From Candidatus Micropelagos thuwalensis (lineage in GTDB: Bacteria; Pseudomonadota; Alphaproteobacteria; RS24): a DNA stretch of 64,000 nucleotides. This document shows positions 21,200 through 30,358 of this stretch, piece after piece. The stretch's first letter is position 1; every line of letters begins with the position of its first letter. A program made the translations under genes and the position numbers. Where the stretch lies: the NCBI RefSeq assembly GCF_000469155.1, contig NZ_AWXE01000001.1:558001-622000 (forward strand), written 5' to 3'. The notes beneath the pieces are model-generated. The model ran no database searches. It was not told the origin of the DNA and saw only the letters and a program-made list of their open reading frames with translations.

Positions 21200-21359
21200 G
21201 ACTATGCCATTTCAAATCTAGCAAATGGTCAATATATCGTTTGTTTCCGCTCAAACTCGGATAAAAAAACTTGAGATAGAGATATCTAACAGTGAATGCA
21301 AAAGTCTCAAAAAAGATTTAGGCATAATGGCAGATAAAAAACTTGTGATTATTGATTAA
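21200..21359 (+). pseudogene. Disconnected C-terminal remnant of the small membrane protein gene
   Basis: Immediately after the TAA at 21197-21199 the frame reads DYAISNLANGQYIVCFRSNS. At the A7 run 21263-21269 it hits TGA, but removing one A gives LEIEISNSECKSLKKDLGIM and then DKKLVIID with a natural TAA at 21357-21359. The composition is protein-like throughout. Either a decayed gene with one nonsense and one homopolymer frameshift, or sequencing error in the A7 run plus a true stop. Confidence 0.45.
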
Positions 21360-21383
21360 GTTTATGAGGAGATTTTCTCACGT

Positions 21384-21695
21384 TTAATCAAAATCTTTTT
21401 CGTTTTCCAATAAACGCGGCAAGTGCCAGTGAAGTAACAATCCGAATATAATCATTCTAATGACGTCGCTAACGATTTCAGAATTTAGCGGACGCACTTC
21501 ACGTTGCAAAAAGGCATTTGCGCCTGCATCATCGTCAGATGCGATTTCTTTTAAACGCTCCATATCCGAGGCAATCAAGTCTGGAAATACTGTCGTAATG
21601 GCAAAACTTAACAGATCAACCGCTGTAACACCCACAACAATAATGCTGACTGTAGAAATAATCGCAAAGTATATTTTTCTAAAATTAAGAAGCAT
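21384..21695 (-). CDS. Small two-helix membrane protein, function unknown
   Basis: 103 residues. Hydrophobic segments at about 8-32 (YFAIISTVSIIVVGVTAVDLLSFAI) and 80-95 (VIRMIIFGLLLHWHLPRLL) flank a polar, acidic middle (DMERLKEIASDDDAGANAFLQRE). No family recognised. Divergent from uvrB, whose start is about 75 bp away. Confidence 0.6.
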   Translation of the reverse strand: MLLNFRKIYFAIISTVSIIVVGVTAVDLLSFAITTVFPDLIASDMERLKEIASDDDAGANAFLQREVRPLNSEIVSDVIRMIIFGLLLHWHLPRLLENEKDFD

Positions 21696-21771
21696 GATGA
21701 GTCCTTTTTCTTTTTGATTTTTAGAAGATGACCATACTAGTAAATTGTCGGACGATGTCTATATTATTTCT

Positions 21772-24018
21772 ATGTCTGAAGAGCAGCAAAGCCTTACCGG
21801 TCGAAAACCTCTCCCACCAATAGCTGAGCCGGGTTTGAACGAAGCTTCATTGGAAAGTTTTGTTCCGCACCGACCGATCCGCCCCATGAAAACCGAGGGA
21901 GGTCGGGTTTTTAACTTAAAATCCGACTTTGAGCCGGCAGGAGACCAACCTAAAGCTATTAACGAGCTTTTGGAGGGTATAAATAATGGTGAGAGTGACC
22001 AGGTATTGCTGGGCGTTACTGGGTCGGGCAAAACTTTTTCAATGGCACAAATTATAGCCCATACGGGCCGCCCTGCCCTAATACTCGCGCCAAACAAAAC
22101 ACTTGCGGCACAGCTTTACGGTGAGTTTAAGAGCTTTTTTCCAGATAATGCCGTCGAATATTTTGTCTCTTATTATGATTATTACCAGCCAGAGGCCTAT
22201 GTTCCCAGAACGGATACCTACATAGAAAAAGAAAGTAATATTAACGAGCAAATTGACCGCATGCGCCACGCAGCTACGCGTGGCCTTCTTGAACGTGATG
22301 ATGTCATTATCGTTGCTTCTGTTTCATGTATTTACGGCATCGGTTCAGTCGAAACTTACACGGAAATGAGTTTCGATCTAGAGGTCGGTAAACATATGCC
22401 CCGCGCTCAATTACTCGCCGATCTGGTCGCTCTGCAATATTCCAGAAACGAATTAGGCTTTGCGCGCGGAGACTTTAGGGTTCGTGGTGATACAATAGAG
22501 CTATTTCCTGCACACTGCGAAGACCGTGCCTGGCGTATTGAACTCTTTGGTGACGAAATTGATGCTTTGACCGAATTTGACCCACTTACGGGTAATAAAG
22601 TTGGATCACTTGATTTCGTTCGGGTCTATGCCAATAGCCATTATGTCACGCCGCGCCCGACACTCAATCAGGCTGTGCAACGCATCAAAAAAGACTTGCA
22701 AATCCGTTTGAAAGAATTTGAAGCCGCCGGGCGTTTGCTGGAAGCTCAGCGTCTTGAACAACGCACAGAGTTTGATATTGAAATGCTTGAAGCAACCGGC
22801 TCATGTGCTGGAATTGAAAACTACTCACGCTACCTAACCGGCAGAAAAGCCGGCGAACCGCCACCAACACTTTATGAATATCTACCTGATAATGCCATTC
22901 TGTTTACGGATGAAAGCCATGTTACCGTGCCTCAAATTGGCGGCATGTTTAAAGGTGACTTCAGACGAAAATCCACCCTCGCAGAATTCGGTTTTAGATT
23001 GCCTAGTTGTGTTGATAATCGCCCGATGAAATTTGAAGAATGGGATTTGATGCGCCCGCAAAGCATTCATGTTTCAGCGACCCCCGGCCCTTGGGAGATG
23101 AACCAGACCGGGGGCGTTTTTGTCGAGCAGGTAATCCGACCAACTGGGCTGGTTGATCCAGTTTGCGATATAAGACCAGCAAAATCTCAAGTCGATGATT
23201 TAATCTCCGAATGTCATGAGGCCGTAAAGAAAAATCACCGCGTCCTTGTCACCACGCTCACGAAGCGCATGGCGGAAGATTTGACCGAATATATGCATGA
23301 GCAAGGACTTCGCGTCCGCTACATGCACTCTGATATTGATACACTGGAACGGATCGAAATCGTTCGTGATTTGCGTATGGGCGCCTATGATATTTTGATT
23401 GGAATTAACCTTCTCAGAGAGGGGCTTGATATACCAGAATGTGCCTTGGTTGCTATACTTGATGCCGATAAAGAAGGTTTCTTGAGATCCGAGACCTCAC
23501 TCATCCAAACCATAGGCCGTGCCGCACGGAATATTGATGGGCGTGTTTTGCTTTACGCCGATAAAATCACAGGCTCAATGGAACGCGCGCTGGCGGAAAC
23601 CAAAAGACGGCGGGAAAAACAAAGCTCTTACAATGAAGCTAATAATATCACGCCTGCATCAGTGCAAAAAAATATCGGCGATTTGCTTGAAGGTATGGCA
23701 GAGGCGCAGGATAACATGGCTCCCGGGCCTTACCGCGTAAAAGAAGGTATGGCAGAAGCGCAAGCGCCTCTACTTGGCGATAATTTACGCACCCACATTG
23801 AGGAGCTTGAAAAGAAAATGCAAACCGCTGCATCAGATCTTGAGTTTGAAGAGGCGGCGCGTATACGCGATGAAATTAAGCGGTTACAACAAACTGAATT
23901 AGTGGTAGCGAATGATCCACTCGCTCGCCCAGCAGAAGTTGAAAAAAGAGTTTCAGAAGCCACGGGTACCAAAATTGGTAAAAAATGGAGCCCAAAAAAA
24001 CACCGTCGCTCCCGCTAG
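21772..24018 (+). CDS. uvrB: Excinuclease ABC subunit B
   Basis: Damage-verifying helicase-like subunit of nucleotide excision repair. 748 residues: Walker [12 protein letters not shown], the beta-hairpin [25 protein letters not shown] box [13 protein letters not shown], helicase motifs V/VI ([24 protein letters not shown]) and the UvrC-binding UVR domain near the C-terminus ([30 protein letters not shown]). The ATG at 21772 is preferred to an in-frame TTG nine codons earlier; no good ribosome site marks either. A short repeated block, KEGMAEAQ / LEGMAEAQ, lies before the UVR domain. Confidence 0.96.
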   Translation: MSEEQQSLTGRKPLPPIAEPGLNEASLESFVPHRPIRPMKTEGGRVFNLKSDFEPAGDQPKAINELLEGINNGESDQVLLGVTGSGKTFSMAQIIAHTGRPALILAPNKTLAAQLYGEFKSFFPDNAVEYFVSYYDYYQPEAYVPRTDTYIEKESNINEQIDRMRHAATRGLLERDDVIIVASVSCIYGIGSVETYTEMSFDLEVGKHMPRAQLLADLVALQYSRNELGFARGDFRVRGDTIELFPAHCEDRAWRIELFGDEIDALTEFDPLTGNKVGSLDFVRVYANSHYVTPRPTLNQAVQRIKKDLQIRLKEFEAAGRLLEAQRLEQRTEFDIEMLEATGSCAGIENYSRYLTGRKAGEPPPTLYEYLPDNAILFTDESHVTVPQIGGMFKGDFRRKSTLAEFGFRLPSCVDNRPMKFEEWDLMRPQSIHVSATPGPWEMNQTGGVFVEQVIRPTGLVDPVCDIRPAKSQVDDLISECHEAVKKNHRVLVTTLTKRMAEDLTEYMHEQGLRVRYMHSDIDTLERIEIVRDLRMGAYDILIGINLLREGLDIPECALVAILDADKEGFLRSETSLIQTIGRAARNIDGRVLLYADKITGSMERALAETKRRREKQSSYNEANNITPASVQKNIGDLLEGMAEAQDNMAPGPYRVKEGMAEAQAPLLGDNLRTHIEELEKKMQTAASDLEFEEAARIRDEIKRLQQTELVVANDPLARPAEVEKRVSEATGTKIGKKWSPKKHRRSR

Positions 24019-24042
24019 CATCATAATCGTTAAGGACAACCC

Positions 24043-24795
24043 ATGACTAAAACAGTTTTAATAACAGGCGCCGCACATCGTATTGGTCGCGCCGTTGCGC
24101 TGGGGCTGGCTGAGGATAGCTGGAAAGTGATTATTCACTACAGCAACTCTGGTCAGGCGGCTAATGAGCTGGCCCAAAATATTACTGAGAAAGGCGGCAA
24201 TGCGGTGACGCTGCAAGCGAATTTGGCTGATGCCTTAGAAACTGCAAGTCTCATTTCTCACGCTGTGGAAATTGCAGGTCCTTTATCTGCTTTAATTAAT
24301 AACGCGTCGGTTTTTGAGCGCGACGAGGTAACAACTCTATCAGATGATAGCTGGGATATGCATTTGAATGTGAATTTAAAAGCACCAGCAATATTAATGC
24401 GGGACTTTGCCAAACAGGCTCAGGCAGGAAGTAATATTATTAATATTATCGACCAACGAGTCTGGCGCTTAAATCCAGACTTTATTAGCTACACGGTCTC
24501 CAAAACAGGATTATGGACACTCACTCAGACATTCGCTCAAGCATTGGCAGAACAACAGATACGCGTCAATGGTATCGGCCCCGGCCCAACCCTGGCAAAC
24601 CAAAGACAAAACCCTGAGGAGTTTGAAAAACAAACACGACTAGTTCCGCTTGGTAAAGGTGCAAATCCACAAGACATTATTGATGGGGTGAGATATATAT
24701 TGTCTGCACAGGCCATGACAGGCCAAATGATTGCCCTTGATGGTGGACAACACCTCGCCTGGAAAACACCGGATGTAACTGAAGTTATTGAATAA
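24043..24795 (+). CDS. Short-chain dehydrogenase/reductase, pteridine-reductase-like
   Basis: 250 residues. N-terminal NADP motif TGAAHRIGRAVALGL, where the basic H-R after TGAA points to NADPH; NNAS box as LINNASVFERD; catalytic Tyr-Lys in SYTVSKTGL; GIGPGPTL after it. The TGAAxRIG start and a following dihydroneopterin aldolase gene are typical of FolM/PTR1-like SDRs, so reduction of a dihydropterin or dihydrofolate is plausible. The catalytic Ser position reads as D in IIDQRVW, as is common in pteridine reductases. Confidence 0.8.
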   Translation: MTKTVLITGAAHRIGRAVALGLAEDSWKVIIHYSNSGQAANELAQNITEKGGNAVTLQANLADALETASLISHAVEIAGPLSALINNASVFERDEVTTLSDDSWDMHLNVNLKAPAILMRDFAKQAQAGSNIINIIDQRVWRLNPDFISYTVSKTGLWTLTQTFAQALAEQQIRVNGIGPGPTLANQRQNPEEFEKQTRLVPLGKGANPQDIIDGVRYILSAQAMTGQMIALDGGQHLAWKTPDVTEVIE

Positions 24796-24852
24796 CCCTG
24801 ATAACCCTCATGACATTGCTTAATTGTTTCGTTTACAAAGAATTTTAATCTT

Positions 24853-25293
24853 ATGAATAAACCCTTAGCTTCCAAACTTACCGTCACACCGGAAACGAAT
24901 GTTTTTGCCAATGCGCCAGCAGGTCTGATGCATGTCTTTGTCCATGACTACAAACTAATGGCTTCGATTGGTATTCACCCTCATGAAAAAATAAATAAGC
25001 AAAACATTATTGTCTCTGTAGATTTGAGCATCGAGGATAATGCGGTTTCATCACCCGCCGATGTGCCTCAACAAATTTCTGATGTTGTGTGCTATGAAAA
25101 CATCACAAACCTGATTTCTGATTTGGTGGAGCACAAACACATTGATCTGGTCGAACAACTTGCCGAAGAAATTGCTCAGCTCTGTCTTAATTTACCGCGC
25201 GTAACGCTTGCCCGCGTAAAAGTTGCCAAACCAGATGCAATAGAGACGGCAGGTTCAGTCGGTGTAACAATTGAACGCTTTAAAACTTTCTAA
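24853..25293 (+). CDS. folB: Dihydroneopterin aldolase
   Basis: Cleaves 7,8-dihydroneopterin to 6-hydroxymethyl-dihydropterin in folate synthesis. 146 residues with a family fold: VFVHDYKLMASIGIHPHEKINKQNIIVSVDLSIED, then DVVCYENITNLISDLVEHKHIDLVEQLAEEIAQLCL (the catalytic/binding Tyr and Glu lie here) and VTLARVKVAKPDAIETAGSVGVTIER. Pairs with the pteridine-type SDR immediately upstream (57 bp). folK and folP are not nearby. Confidence 0.88.
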   Translation: MNKPLASKLTVTPETNVFANAPAGLMHVFVHDYKLMASIGIHPHEKINKQNIIVSVDLSIEDNAVSSPADVPQQISDVVCYENITNLISDLVEHKHIDLVEQLAEEIAQLCLNLPRVTLARVKVAKPDAIETAGSVGVTIERFKTF

Positions 25294-25663
25294 TTAATGA
25301 TTTTTTAGGATTTTTTTTAAATTGACCTAAGCAACGAGAACTAAAGCGAATTTTCTGATTATTGGGTAGTTAATCACATAGCTACTGCAACAGATTAAAA
25401 AAATTGTAAACCCCATTCTCATTAAGAAATTTTTTATTATTTTGTCTCTTGATTTTAATTTTTATAAATAAAACAATGAGTTATAAAAATGCCTAAAATT
25501 TATGCAAAGACGTGCCTCTTCAATAAATACAACAACTTGGCAGATATGATAGGGTTTTTTTCACAAACTTATCCACAGTTGTCGTGGATGCTTTTTTTGA
25601 CATTTTTATCTTGGGAAATCTCTCTAAAGATACAATTTTAAAACGCCAAGAGGTATATACTGC
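25294..25663. other. AT-rich spacer with a DnaA box and a T-tailed hairpin
   Basis: 370 bp without a supported gene between folB and uvrC. An exact TTATCCACA DnaA box is at 25569-25577. It overlaps an inverted repeat, ATCCAC (25571-25576) and GTGGAT (25584-25589), followed by CTTTTTTT, which looks like a weak intrinsic terminator. TTGACA lies just after, but no well-spaced -10 is seen. No other DnaA boxes were noticed, so an origin is not supported. Confidence 0.4.
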
Positions 25664-27535
25664 ATGAATATGCAGAACACATCAGAAACCGATCCACCGA
25701 TCGGCACAAATTTGATTAAAGCCAAGGTTAAAACTCTTCCAAACGGACCGGGGGTTTATCGTATGCTTGGGTCAAATGATGATGTTTTGTATGTTGGTAA
25801 GGCAAAAAATCTTAAAAATCGTGTCTCTTCCTATACGCGCATCAGCGGTCACTCCAACCGTATCGCAAATATGATACGCCTCACGCACAATATGGAATTT
25901 ATCCGCACCCAAACAGAAGCCGACGCTCTGCTTCTCGAAGCCAATCTTATCCAGAAATTTAAGCCCAGATTTAATGTCTTAATGCGGGATGATAAAAGCC
26001 TTCCTTATATTCTACTCGCAGATGATCATATTATTCCGCAAATCACCAAACATCGTGGAAGCCGAAAACGTAAAGGAGACTATTTTGGTCCCTTTGCATC
26101 TCCAGGAGCTGTAAACCGAACACTCAATACATTGCAAAAAGCTTTCCTGCTTAGATCTTGCTCTGACAGCGTTTATGATAGTCGGACACGCCCTTGCTTG
26201 CTCCATCAAATCAAGCGGTGCAGTGCGCCCTGTACGAATGAAATTTCGCCGCAAGATTATAGTCTGCTGGTTAAACAGGCACGACAATTCCTATCAGGAA
26301 GCAATCAGGATATTCAAGGTGAGCTTGCCCAGCAAATGCAAGCAGCAAGTGATGTTCAAGACTTTGAACTCGCAGCGGAATATCGAGATCGTATCCGCGC
26401 CCTAACATATATTCAATCCACCACGGATGTATTTGCACGCACTATTGAGGAAGCCGACATTATTTCGCTTGCTCAAGAAGGTGGGCAAAGCTGTATTCAG
26501 GTGTTTTTTTTCCGCGCAGGGCGCAACCTCGGCAATAAGGCTTATTTCCCCCGCCATGATAAAGACACACCATCAGAAGAAGTTTTAGAGTCATTTATTA
26601 TTCAGTTTTATGAGAATAGACAGGCACCAAGAAAAATTCTGCTTAACCTCACCTTGCCCAGCAAAAGCCTTTTAGAGGAAGCACTGAGTTTAAAACAAGA
26701 TTACAAAGTCAATCTGACCACACCAAAGCGAGGTGAAAAAGCTGATATTGTCGCGCATACGGAACAAAATGCGAGAGAGGCATTGGCGCGCAAATTGTCT
26801 GAAACAGCAAGCCAACAAAATCTCTTATCAGCAGTCGCTGAAACTTTCGATATTGAAGGCCCGATACGCCGCATTGAAGTTTTTGACAACAGTCACCTTG
26901 GCGGGACTAATCAGCTCGGGGGGATGATTGTCGCAACTGAGGACGGTTTTGTTAAAAATCAATATCGTAAATTCAACATCAAAAATGCAGATAGCGTCCC
27001 TGGCGATGATTATGCAATGATGCAAGAAGTTCTCACGCGGCGATATGAGCGCATGGTTCGCGAGGAAAATGCAGATAGTTCAAATCGTCCGGATCTGATT
27101 TTGATTGATGGGGGCAAGGGTCAGCTTGGCATTGCCAGAAAGGTAATGGCTGAACTTGGTCTTGATATCCCCTTAATCGGCATTGCCAAAGGGCCAGACA
27201 GAAATGCAGGCCGTGAACAATTTTTCATGCCGGGGCGTGATGTTTTTAACCTACCCCCCAATTCACCGGTATTATATTATCTCCAGCGATTGCGCGATGA
27301 GGCACATAGATTTGCTATTGGCGGACATCGCATCAAAAGAAAAAAAGATATTAGAGCGAATCCGTTAGATGATATTTCTGGTATTGGGGCAAAACGTAAA
27401 AAAGCCCTGTTGCATCATTTTGGTTCTGCTAAAGCTGTTATGCGAGCCTCATTAGCAGACCTCATCAGGGTTGAGGGTATTAGTGCTGGTATCGCACAAC
27501 ATATATATGATCATTTTAACGGCGAGGGTTCATAA
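25664..27535 (+). CDS. uvrC: Excinuclease ABC subunit C
   Basis: Makes the dual incisions in nucleotide excision repair. 623 residues: GIY-YIG nuclease domain at the N-terminus ([27 protein letters not shown]), UVR motif near 205-240 ([20 protein letters not shown]), the RNase H-like C-terminal nuclease ([39 protein letters not shown]) and helix-hairpin-helix pair ([41 protein letters not shown]). A second ATG follows two codons in; AAGAGG lies about ten bases upstream. Its stop abuts the pgsA start directly. Confidence 0.96.
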   Translation: MNMQNTSETDPPIGTNLIKAKVKTLPNGPGVYRMLGSNDDVLYVGKAKNLKNRVSSYTRISGHSNRIANMIRLTHNMEFIRTQTEADALLLEANLIQKFKPRFNVLMRDDKSLPYILLADDHIIPQITKHRGSRKRKGDYFGPFASPGAVNRTLNTLQKAFLLRSCSDSVYDSRTRPCLLHQIKRCSAPCTNEISPQDYSLLVKQARQFLSGSNQDIQGELAQQMQAASDVQDFELAAEYRDRIRALTYIQSTTDVFARTIEEADIISLAQEGGQSCIQVFFFRAGRNLGNKAYFPRHDKDTPSEEVLESFIIQFYENRQAPRKILLNLTLPSKSLLEEALSLKQDYKVNLTTPKRGEKADIVAHTEQNAREALARKLSETASQQNLLSAVAETFDIEGPIRRIEVFDNSHLGGTNQLGGMIVATEDGFVKNQYRKFNIKNADSVPGDDYAMMQEVLTRRYERMVREENADSSNRPDLILIDGGKGQLGIARKVMAELGLDIPLIGIAKGPDRNAGREQFFMPGRDVFNLPPNSPVLYYLQRLRDEAHRFAIGGHRIKRKKDIRANPLDDISGIGAKRKKALLHHFGSAKAVMRASLADLIRVEGISAGIAQHIYDHFNGEGS

Positions 27536-28102
27536 GTGCTGAAACTTCTTCCAAACTTTCTAACGCTGTTCAGAATTTTTATGATCCCGGCTCTCGTGAT
27601 TGTTTATCTCATCCCCGGGCCTTTGGGGCATTGGCTTGCCGTTTTGATATTCTACCTGGCAGCAATCACAGACTATCTTGATGGATGGCTCGCACGCAAA
27701 CTTGAAGCAACCTCAGAGTTTGGGCGTATGCTTGACCCAATTGCCGATAAATTAATGGTTGTTGCGGTTATTATCATTCTTATTGAATTCAGAGATATTA
27801 ACGGCATCCATACCCTCGCCGCCGGTCTCATAATTCTGAGAGAGATTTTAATCTCATGGTTTCGTGAATATTTAACAGATCGCGGTGTAACACTTGCCGT
27901 ATCTCATATTGCAAAATTTAAAACCACCATACAAATGATTGCTTTGGGCATTTTACTTTTGGGTGAGGCCGGAGAGATGATAAGCCCGTTTATTCAGGAA
28001 ATTGGGCTTGTGTTATTTTGGACGGCAACACTCTTTACTCTTTGGACAGCTATAGACTATCTATCCGAAGGCATGAGGCTTCTTAAAGAAAAAAATAGCT
28101 AG
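27536..28102 (+). CDS. pgsA: CDP-diacylglycerol-glycerol-3-phosphate phosphatidyltransferase
   Basis: Makes phosphatidylglycerol phosphate at the inner membrane. 188 residues with several membrane helices and the CDP-alcohol phosphotransferase signature DYLDGWLARKLEATSEFGRMLDPIADK, which holds DGxxAR, G and DxxxD in correct spacing. Starts with GTG immediately after the uvrC TAA. The uvrC-pgsA linkage is conserved widely in Proteobacteria. Confidence 0.95.
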   Translation: MLKLLPNFLTLFRIFMIPALVIVYLIPGPLGHWLAVLIFYLAAITDYLDGWLARKLEATSEFGRMLDPIADKLMVVAVIIILIEFRDINGIHTLAAGLIILREILISWFREYLTDRGVTLAVSHIAKFKTTIQMIALGILLLGEAGEMISPFIQEIGLVLFWTATLFTLWTAIDYLSEGMRLLKEKNS

Positions 28103-28107
28103 ATGAT

Positions 28108-28980
28108 TTATTGACCCCGGGTCAATGCCGCATAGCGTGTCATAAGGTCGAAACTAATCTCACTTGGCGTAAAACGATGTGGCCCAATCTCAGAAACAGG
28201 TGTCACCTCTGCAGCTGTACCGGTGATAAAACATTCCTCAAATCCATCAAGTTCATCAGGCATAATCACGCGCTCAATCACCTCAACGCCCTTCTCTTTC
28301 GCAAGGTCAATCACCGTTCGCCGCGTAATTCCATCAAGAAAGCAATCAGCTATCGGCGTATGAATCTTTCCGTCCTGAATGAAAAAAACGTTAGCTCCAG
28401 TCGCCTCAGCAACGTGCCCCCGATAATCATACATCAGGGCATCGGCATAACCTTTTTTTTCAGCGGCATGTTTGGAAAGCGTACAAATCATATACAGACC
28501 AGCCGCTTTGGCATGGCACGGTGCGGTTTCCGGTGAAGGCCGCTTATAGCTCGCAATATCCAGGCGGATGCCTTTTTTGATTTCGTCAGGGTTAAAATAA
28601 GAGGGCCACTCCCAGACAGCTATCGCTACATTAATTTTATTTTCCTGCGCGGATACACCCATCATTTCACTGCCACGCCAGGCAACTGGGCGGATATAGG
28701 CATTGGTGAGATTATTTATTTTTAGTGCTTCCTCACAAGCGGCATCAATGTCTTCAATGCTGTAAGGTATATCAAATCCGAGCTCCCGGGCAGAATAAAA
28801 AAGCCTTTCCGTATGCTCACGGAGTTTGAAAATTTTCCCCTCATAGGCACGCTCGCCCTCAAACACACAAGAGGCATAATGCAAACCATGTGATAAAACA
28901 TGTATGCGTGCATCAGCCCACGGTACAAATTCACCGTTAAACCAAATATGACCGTCCATTTGATCGAATGAGATACCCAA
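28108..28980 (-). CDS. ilvE: Branched-chain amino acid aminotransferase
   Basis: Last step of valine, leucine and isoleucine synthesis. 290 residues, fold type IV PLP enzyme: HIWFNGEFVPWADARIHVLSHGLHYASCVFEGERAY, the lysine region PSPETAPCHAKAAGLY, and EATGANVFFIQDGKIHTP plus GITRRTVIDLA. The TTG at 28980 is preferred because GGAGG lies five bases upstream and the resulting N-terminus matches the short lead before FDQMDG in relatives; a GTG at 28992 lies inside that ribosome site. Divergent from the MarR gene. Confidence 0.93.
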   Translation of the reverse strand: MGISFDQMDGHIWFNGEFVPWADARIHVLSHGLHYASCVFEGERAYEGKIFKLREHTERLFYSARELGFDIPYSIEDIDAACEEALKINNLTNAYIRPVAWRGSEMMGVSAQENKINVAIAVWEWPSYFNPDEIKKGIRLDIASYKRPSPETAPCHAKAAGLYMICTLSKHAAEKKGYADALMYDYRGHVAEATGANVFFIQDGKIHTPIADCFLDGITRRTVIDLAKEKGVEVIERVIMPDELDGFEECFITGTAAEVTPVSEIGPHRFTPSEISFDLMTRYAALTRGQ

Positions 28981-29111
28981 TCTACCCTCCACAGGTTATA
29001 ATAAACCGATTGAGAAGTTGATATGTGTATCTGTAAGGGTAAAATAAGTCAACATGGCTGACATATTCTTCTCAAAATGCGGCTATGTATGACGCTTAAT
29101 AAAAGGTAATT

Positions 29112-29645
29112 ATGTCTCAGGATAATTCAGAAACTTTAAGCAAAAAACATGAAACCCCTCAAATTGGTGACATGTCGTCACTTGGCCTTCCTCAGGAATT
29201 GGTAGAAGCCGTGGAATTAATGTTTTTCGCCTATAGGGATTTTGTTTCAGACCCGGACACTATTCTTGAAAGCCACGGATTCGGGCGCGCCCATCACCGC
29301 GTATTACATTTTGTCGGACGTCGTCCGGGTATGTCAGTATCTGAATTACTCCACATTTTGTCGATTACCAAACAAAGCCTGTCACGTGTTCTGAAAGATT
29401 TGATTGAAGAAAAATACATCATCCAAGAAACCGATGAACATGACCGCCGGATAAAAAGGCTTTTATTGTCTCCCAAGGGTCAGAAGTTACATCGTAATTT
29501 GATTGATCCTCAAATCCGGCGGTTTCAGGAGTCGCTTGCAAAAAGTGAGATTGGCACATTAGAAAAATGGCAGGAATTCATGCTCCATCTTATAAATATG
29601 GAGACTAAAATTGATTTTATGGATGATACAGGAATGGATAAGTAG
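29112..29645 (+). CDS. MarR-family transcriptional regulator, PetP type
   Basis: 177 residues. Winged helix from about 60 to 130: GFGRAHHRVLHFVGRRPGMSVSELLHILSITKQSLSRVLKDLIEEKYIIQETDEHDRRIKRLLLSPKG. The DERxxR-like wing (TDEHDRRIK) is typical of MarR. It heads a MarR-response regulator-histidine kinase string with gaps of 2 and 9 bp, so the three are likely one operon, as in petP-petR of Rhodobacter capsulatus, where PetP is the MarR-like partner. Signal and target are unknown. Confidence 0.85.
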   Translation: MSQDNSETLSKKHETPQIGDMSSLGLPQELVEAVELMFFAYRDFVSDPDTILESHGFGRAHHRVLHFVGRRPGMSVSELLHILSITKQSLSRVLKDLIEEKYIIQETDEHDRRIKRLLLSPKGQKLHRNLIDPQIRRFQESLAKSEIGTLEKWQEFMLHLINMETKIDFMDDTGMDK

Positions 29646-29647
29646 CC

Positions 29648-30349
29648 ATGAGCGAACCCACCGAAGCATCCCCGCATATTCTCGTCGTTGATGATGACCG
29701 ACGCATTCGCTCCCTTCTCCAGAAATTTCTCTCTGACCAAGGGTATAGAGCGAGTATTGCGGCAAATGCCGGCGAAGCTAGACGAAAACTCAGCCTCGAA
29801 ATTTTTGATTTGATTGTTCTTGATGTCATGATGCCAGGGGAAACCGGTCTCGAACTGACAACCGTGCTACGCAAGGAAGCTAATTATGTGCCTATTTTAA
29901 TGCTTACAGCGTTAGCGGAGGTGGATGACCGGATTGAAGGCTTACGCATTGGAGCGGATGATTATCTGCCAAAACCTTTTGAACCTACAGAGTTGCTTTT
30001 GCGTATCCGAAATATTTTACGGCGTCAGGAGTCAATGCCTAATATTGCTGATATGCCGGAAGAAATTACCTTCGGCGATTGTGTTTTCAAGCCTGAAAGA
30101 GGCGAATTGACAAAAAACGGTGAACGTGTCCCTCTCACCACACGCGAGATAGAATTAATGCGATGCTTTGCGTCTAGGGGTGGACGCATTATCCGGCGAG
30201 AAGAATTAACAGGTGATCATGAAAACATTTCTGAACGTGCCATTGATGTTCAAATCAATAGATTGCGTCGGAAAATTGAGGACACACCAAGAGACCCAAT
30301 CTTCTTGCAGACAGTCCGAGGCGCTGGATATATTTTACAAACCGATTAG
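29648..30349 (+). CDS. OmpR-family response regulator, PetR type
   Basis: 233 residues. Receiver domain (1-125): acidic pocket VDDDRRI, phosphoacceptor Asp in LIVLDVMMPGETGLEL, Thr in MLTALAEVDDR and Lys in LPKPFEPTELLLRI. C-terminal winged helix of OmpR/PhoB type (about 140-233): PLTTREIELMRCFASRGGRIIRREELTG and RAIDVQINRLRRKIEDTPRDPIFLQTVRGAGYIL. Paired with the downstream kinase; resembles PetR, which in Rhodobacter is needed for cytochrome bc1 expression, but that role is not shown here. Confidence 0.92.
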   Translation: MSEPTEASPHILVVDDDRRIRSLLQKFLSDQGYRASIAANAGEARRKLSLEIFDLIVLDVMMPGETGLELTTVLRKEANYVPILMLTALAEVDDRIEGLRIGADDYLPKPFEPTELLLRIRNILRRQESMPNIADMPEEITFGDCVFKPERGELTKNGERVPLTTREIELMRCFASRGGRIIRREELTGDHENISERAIDVQINRLRRKIEDTPRDPIFLQTVRGAGYILQTD

Positions 30350-30358
30350 AATGATCCC

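Noticed and set aside
25569-25577. Replication origin at the DnaA box
   Set aside because: A single box with no neighbours or origin-linked genes.
28110-28126. Exact palindrome ATTGACCC/GGGTCAAT
   Set aside because: Lies in the end of ilvE with a single-base centre and no T tract; codon content explains it.
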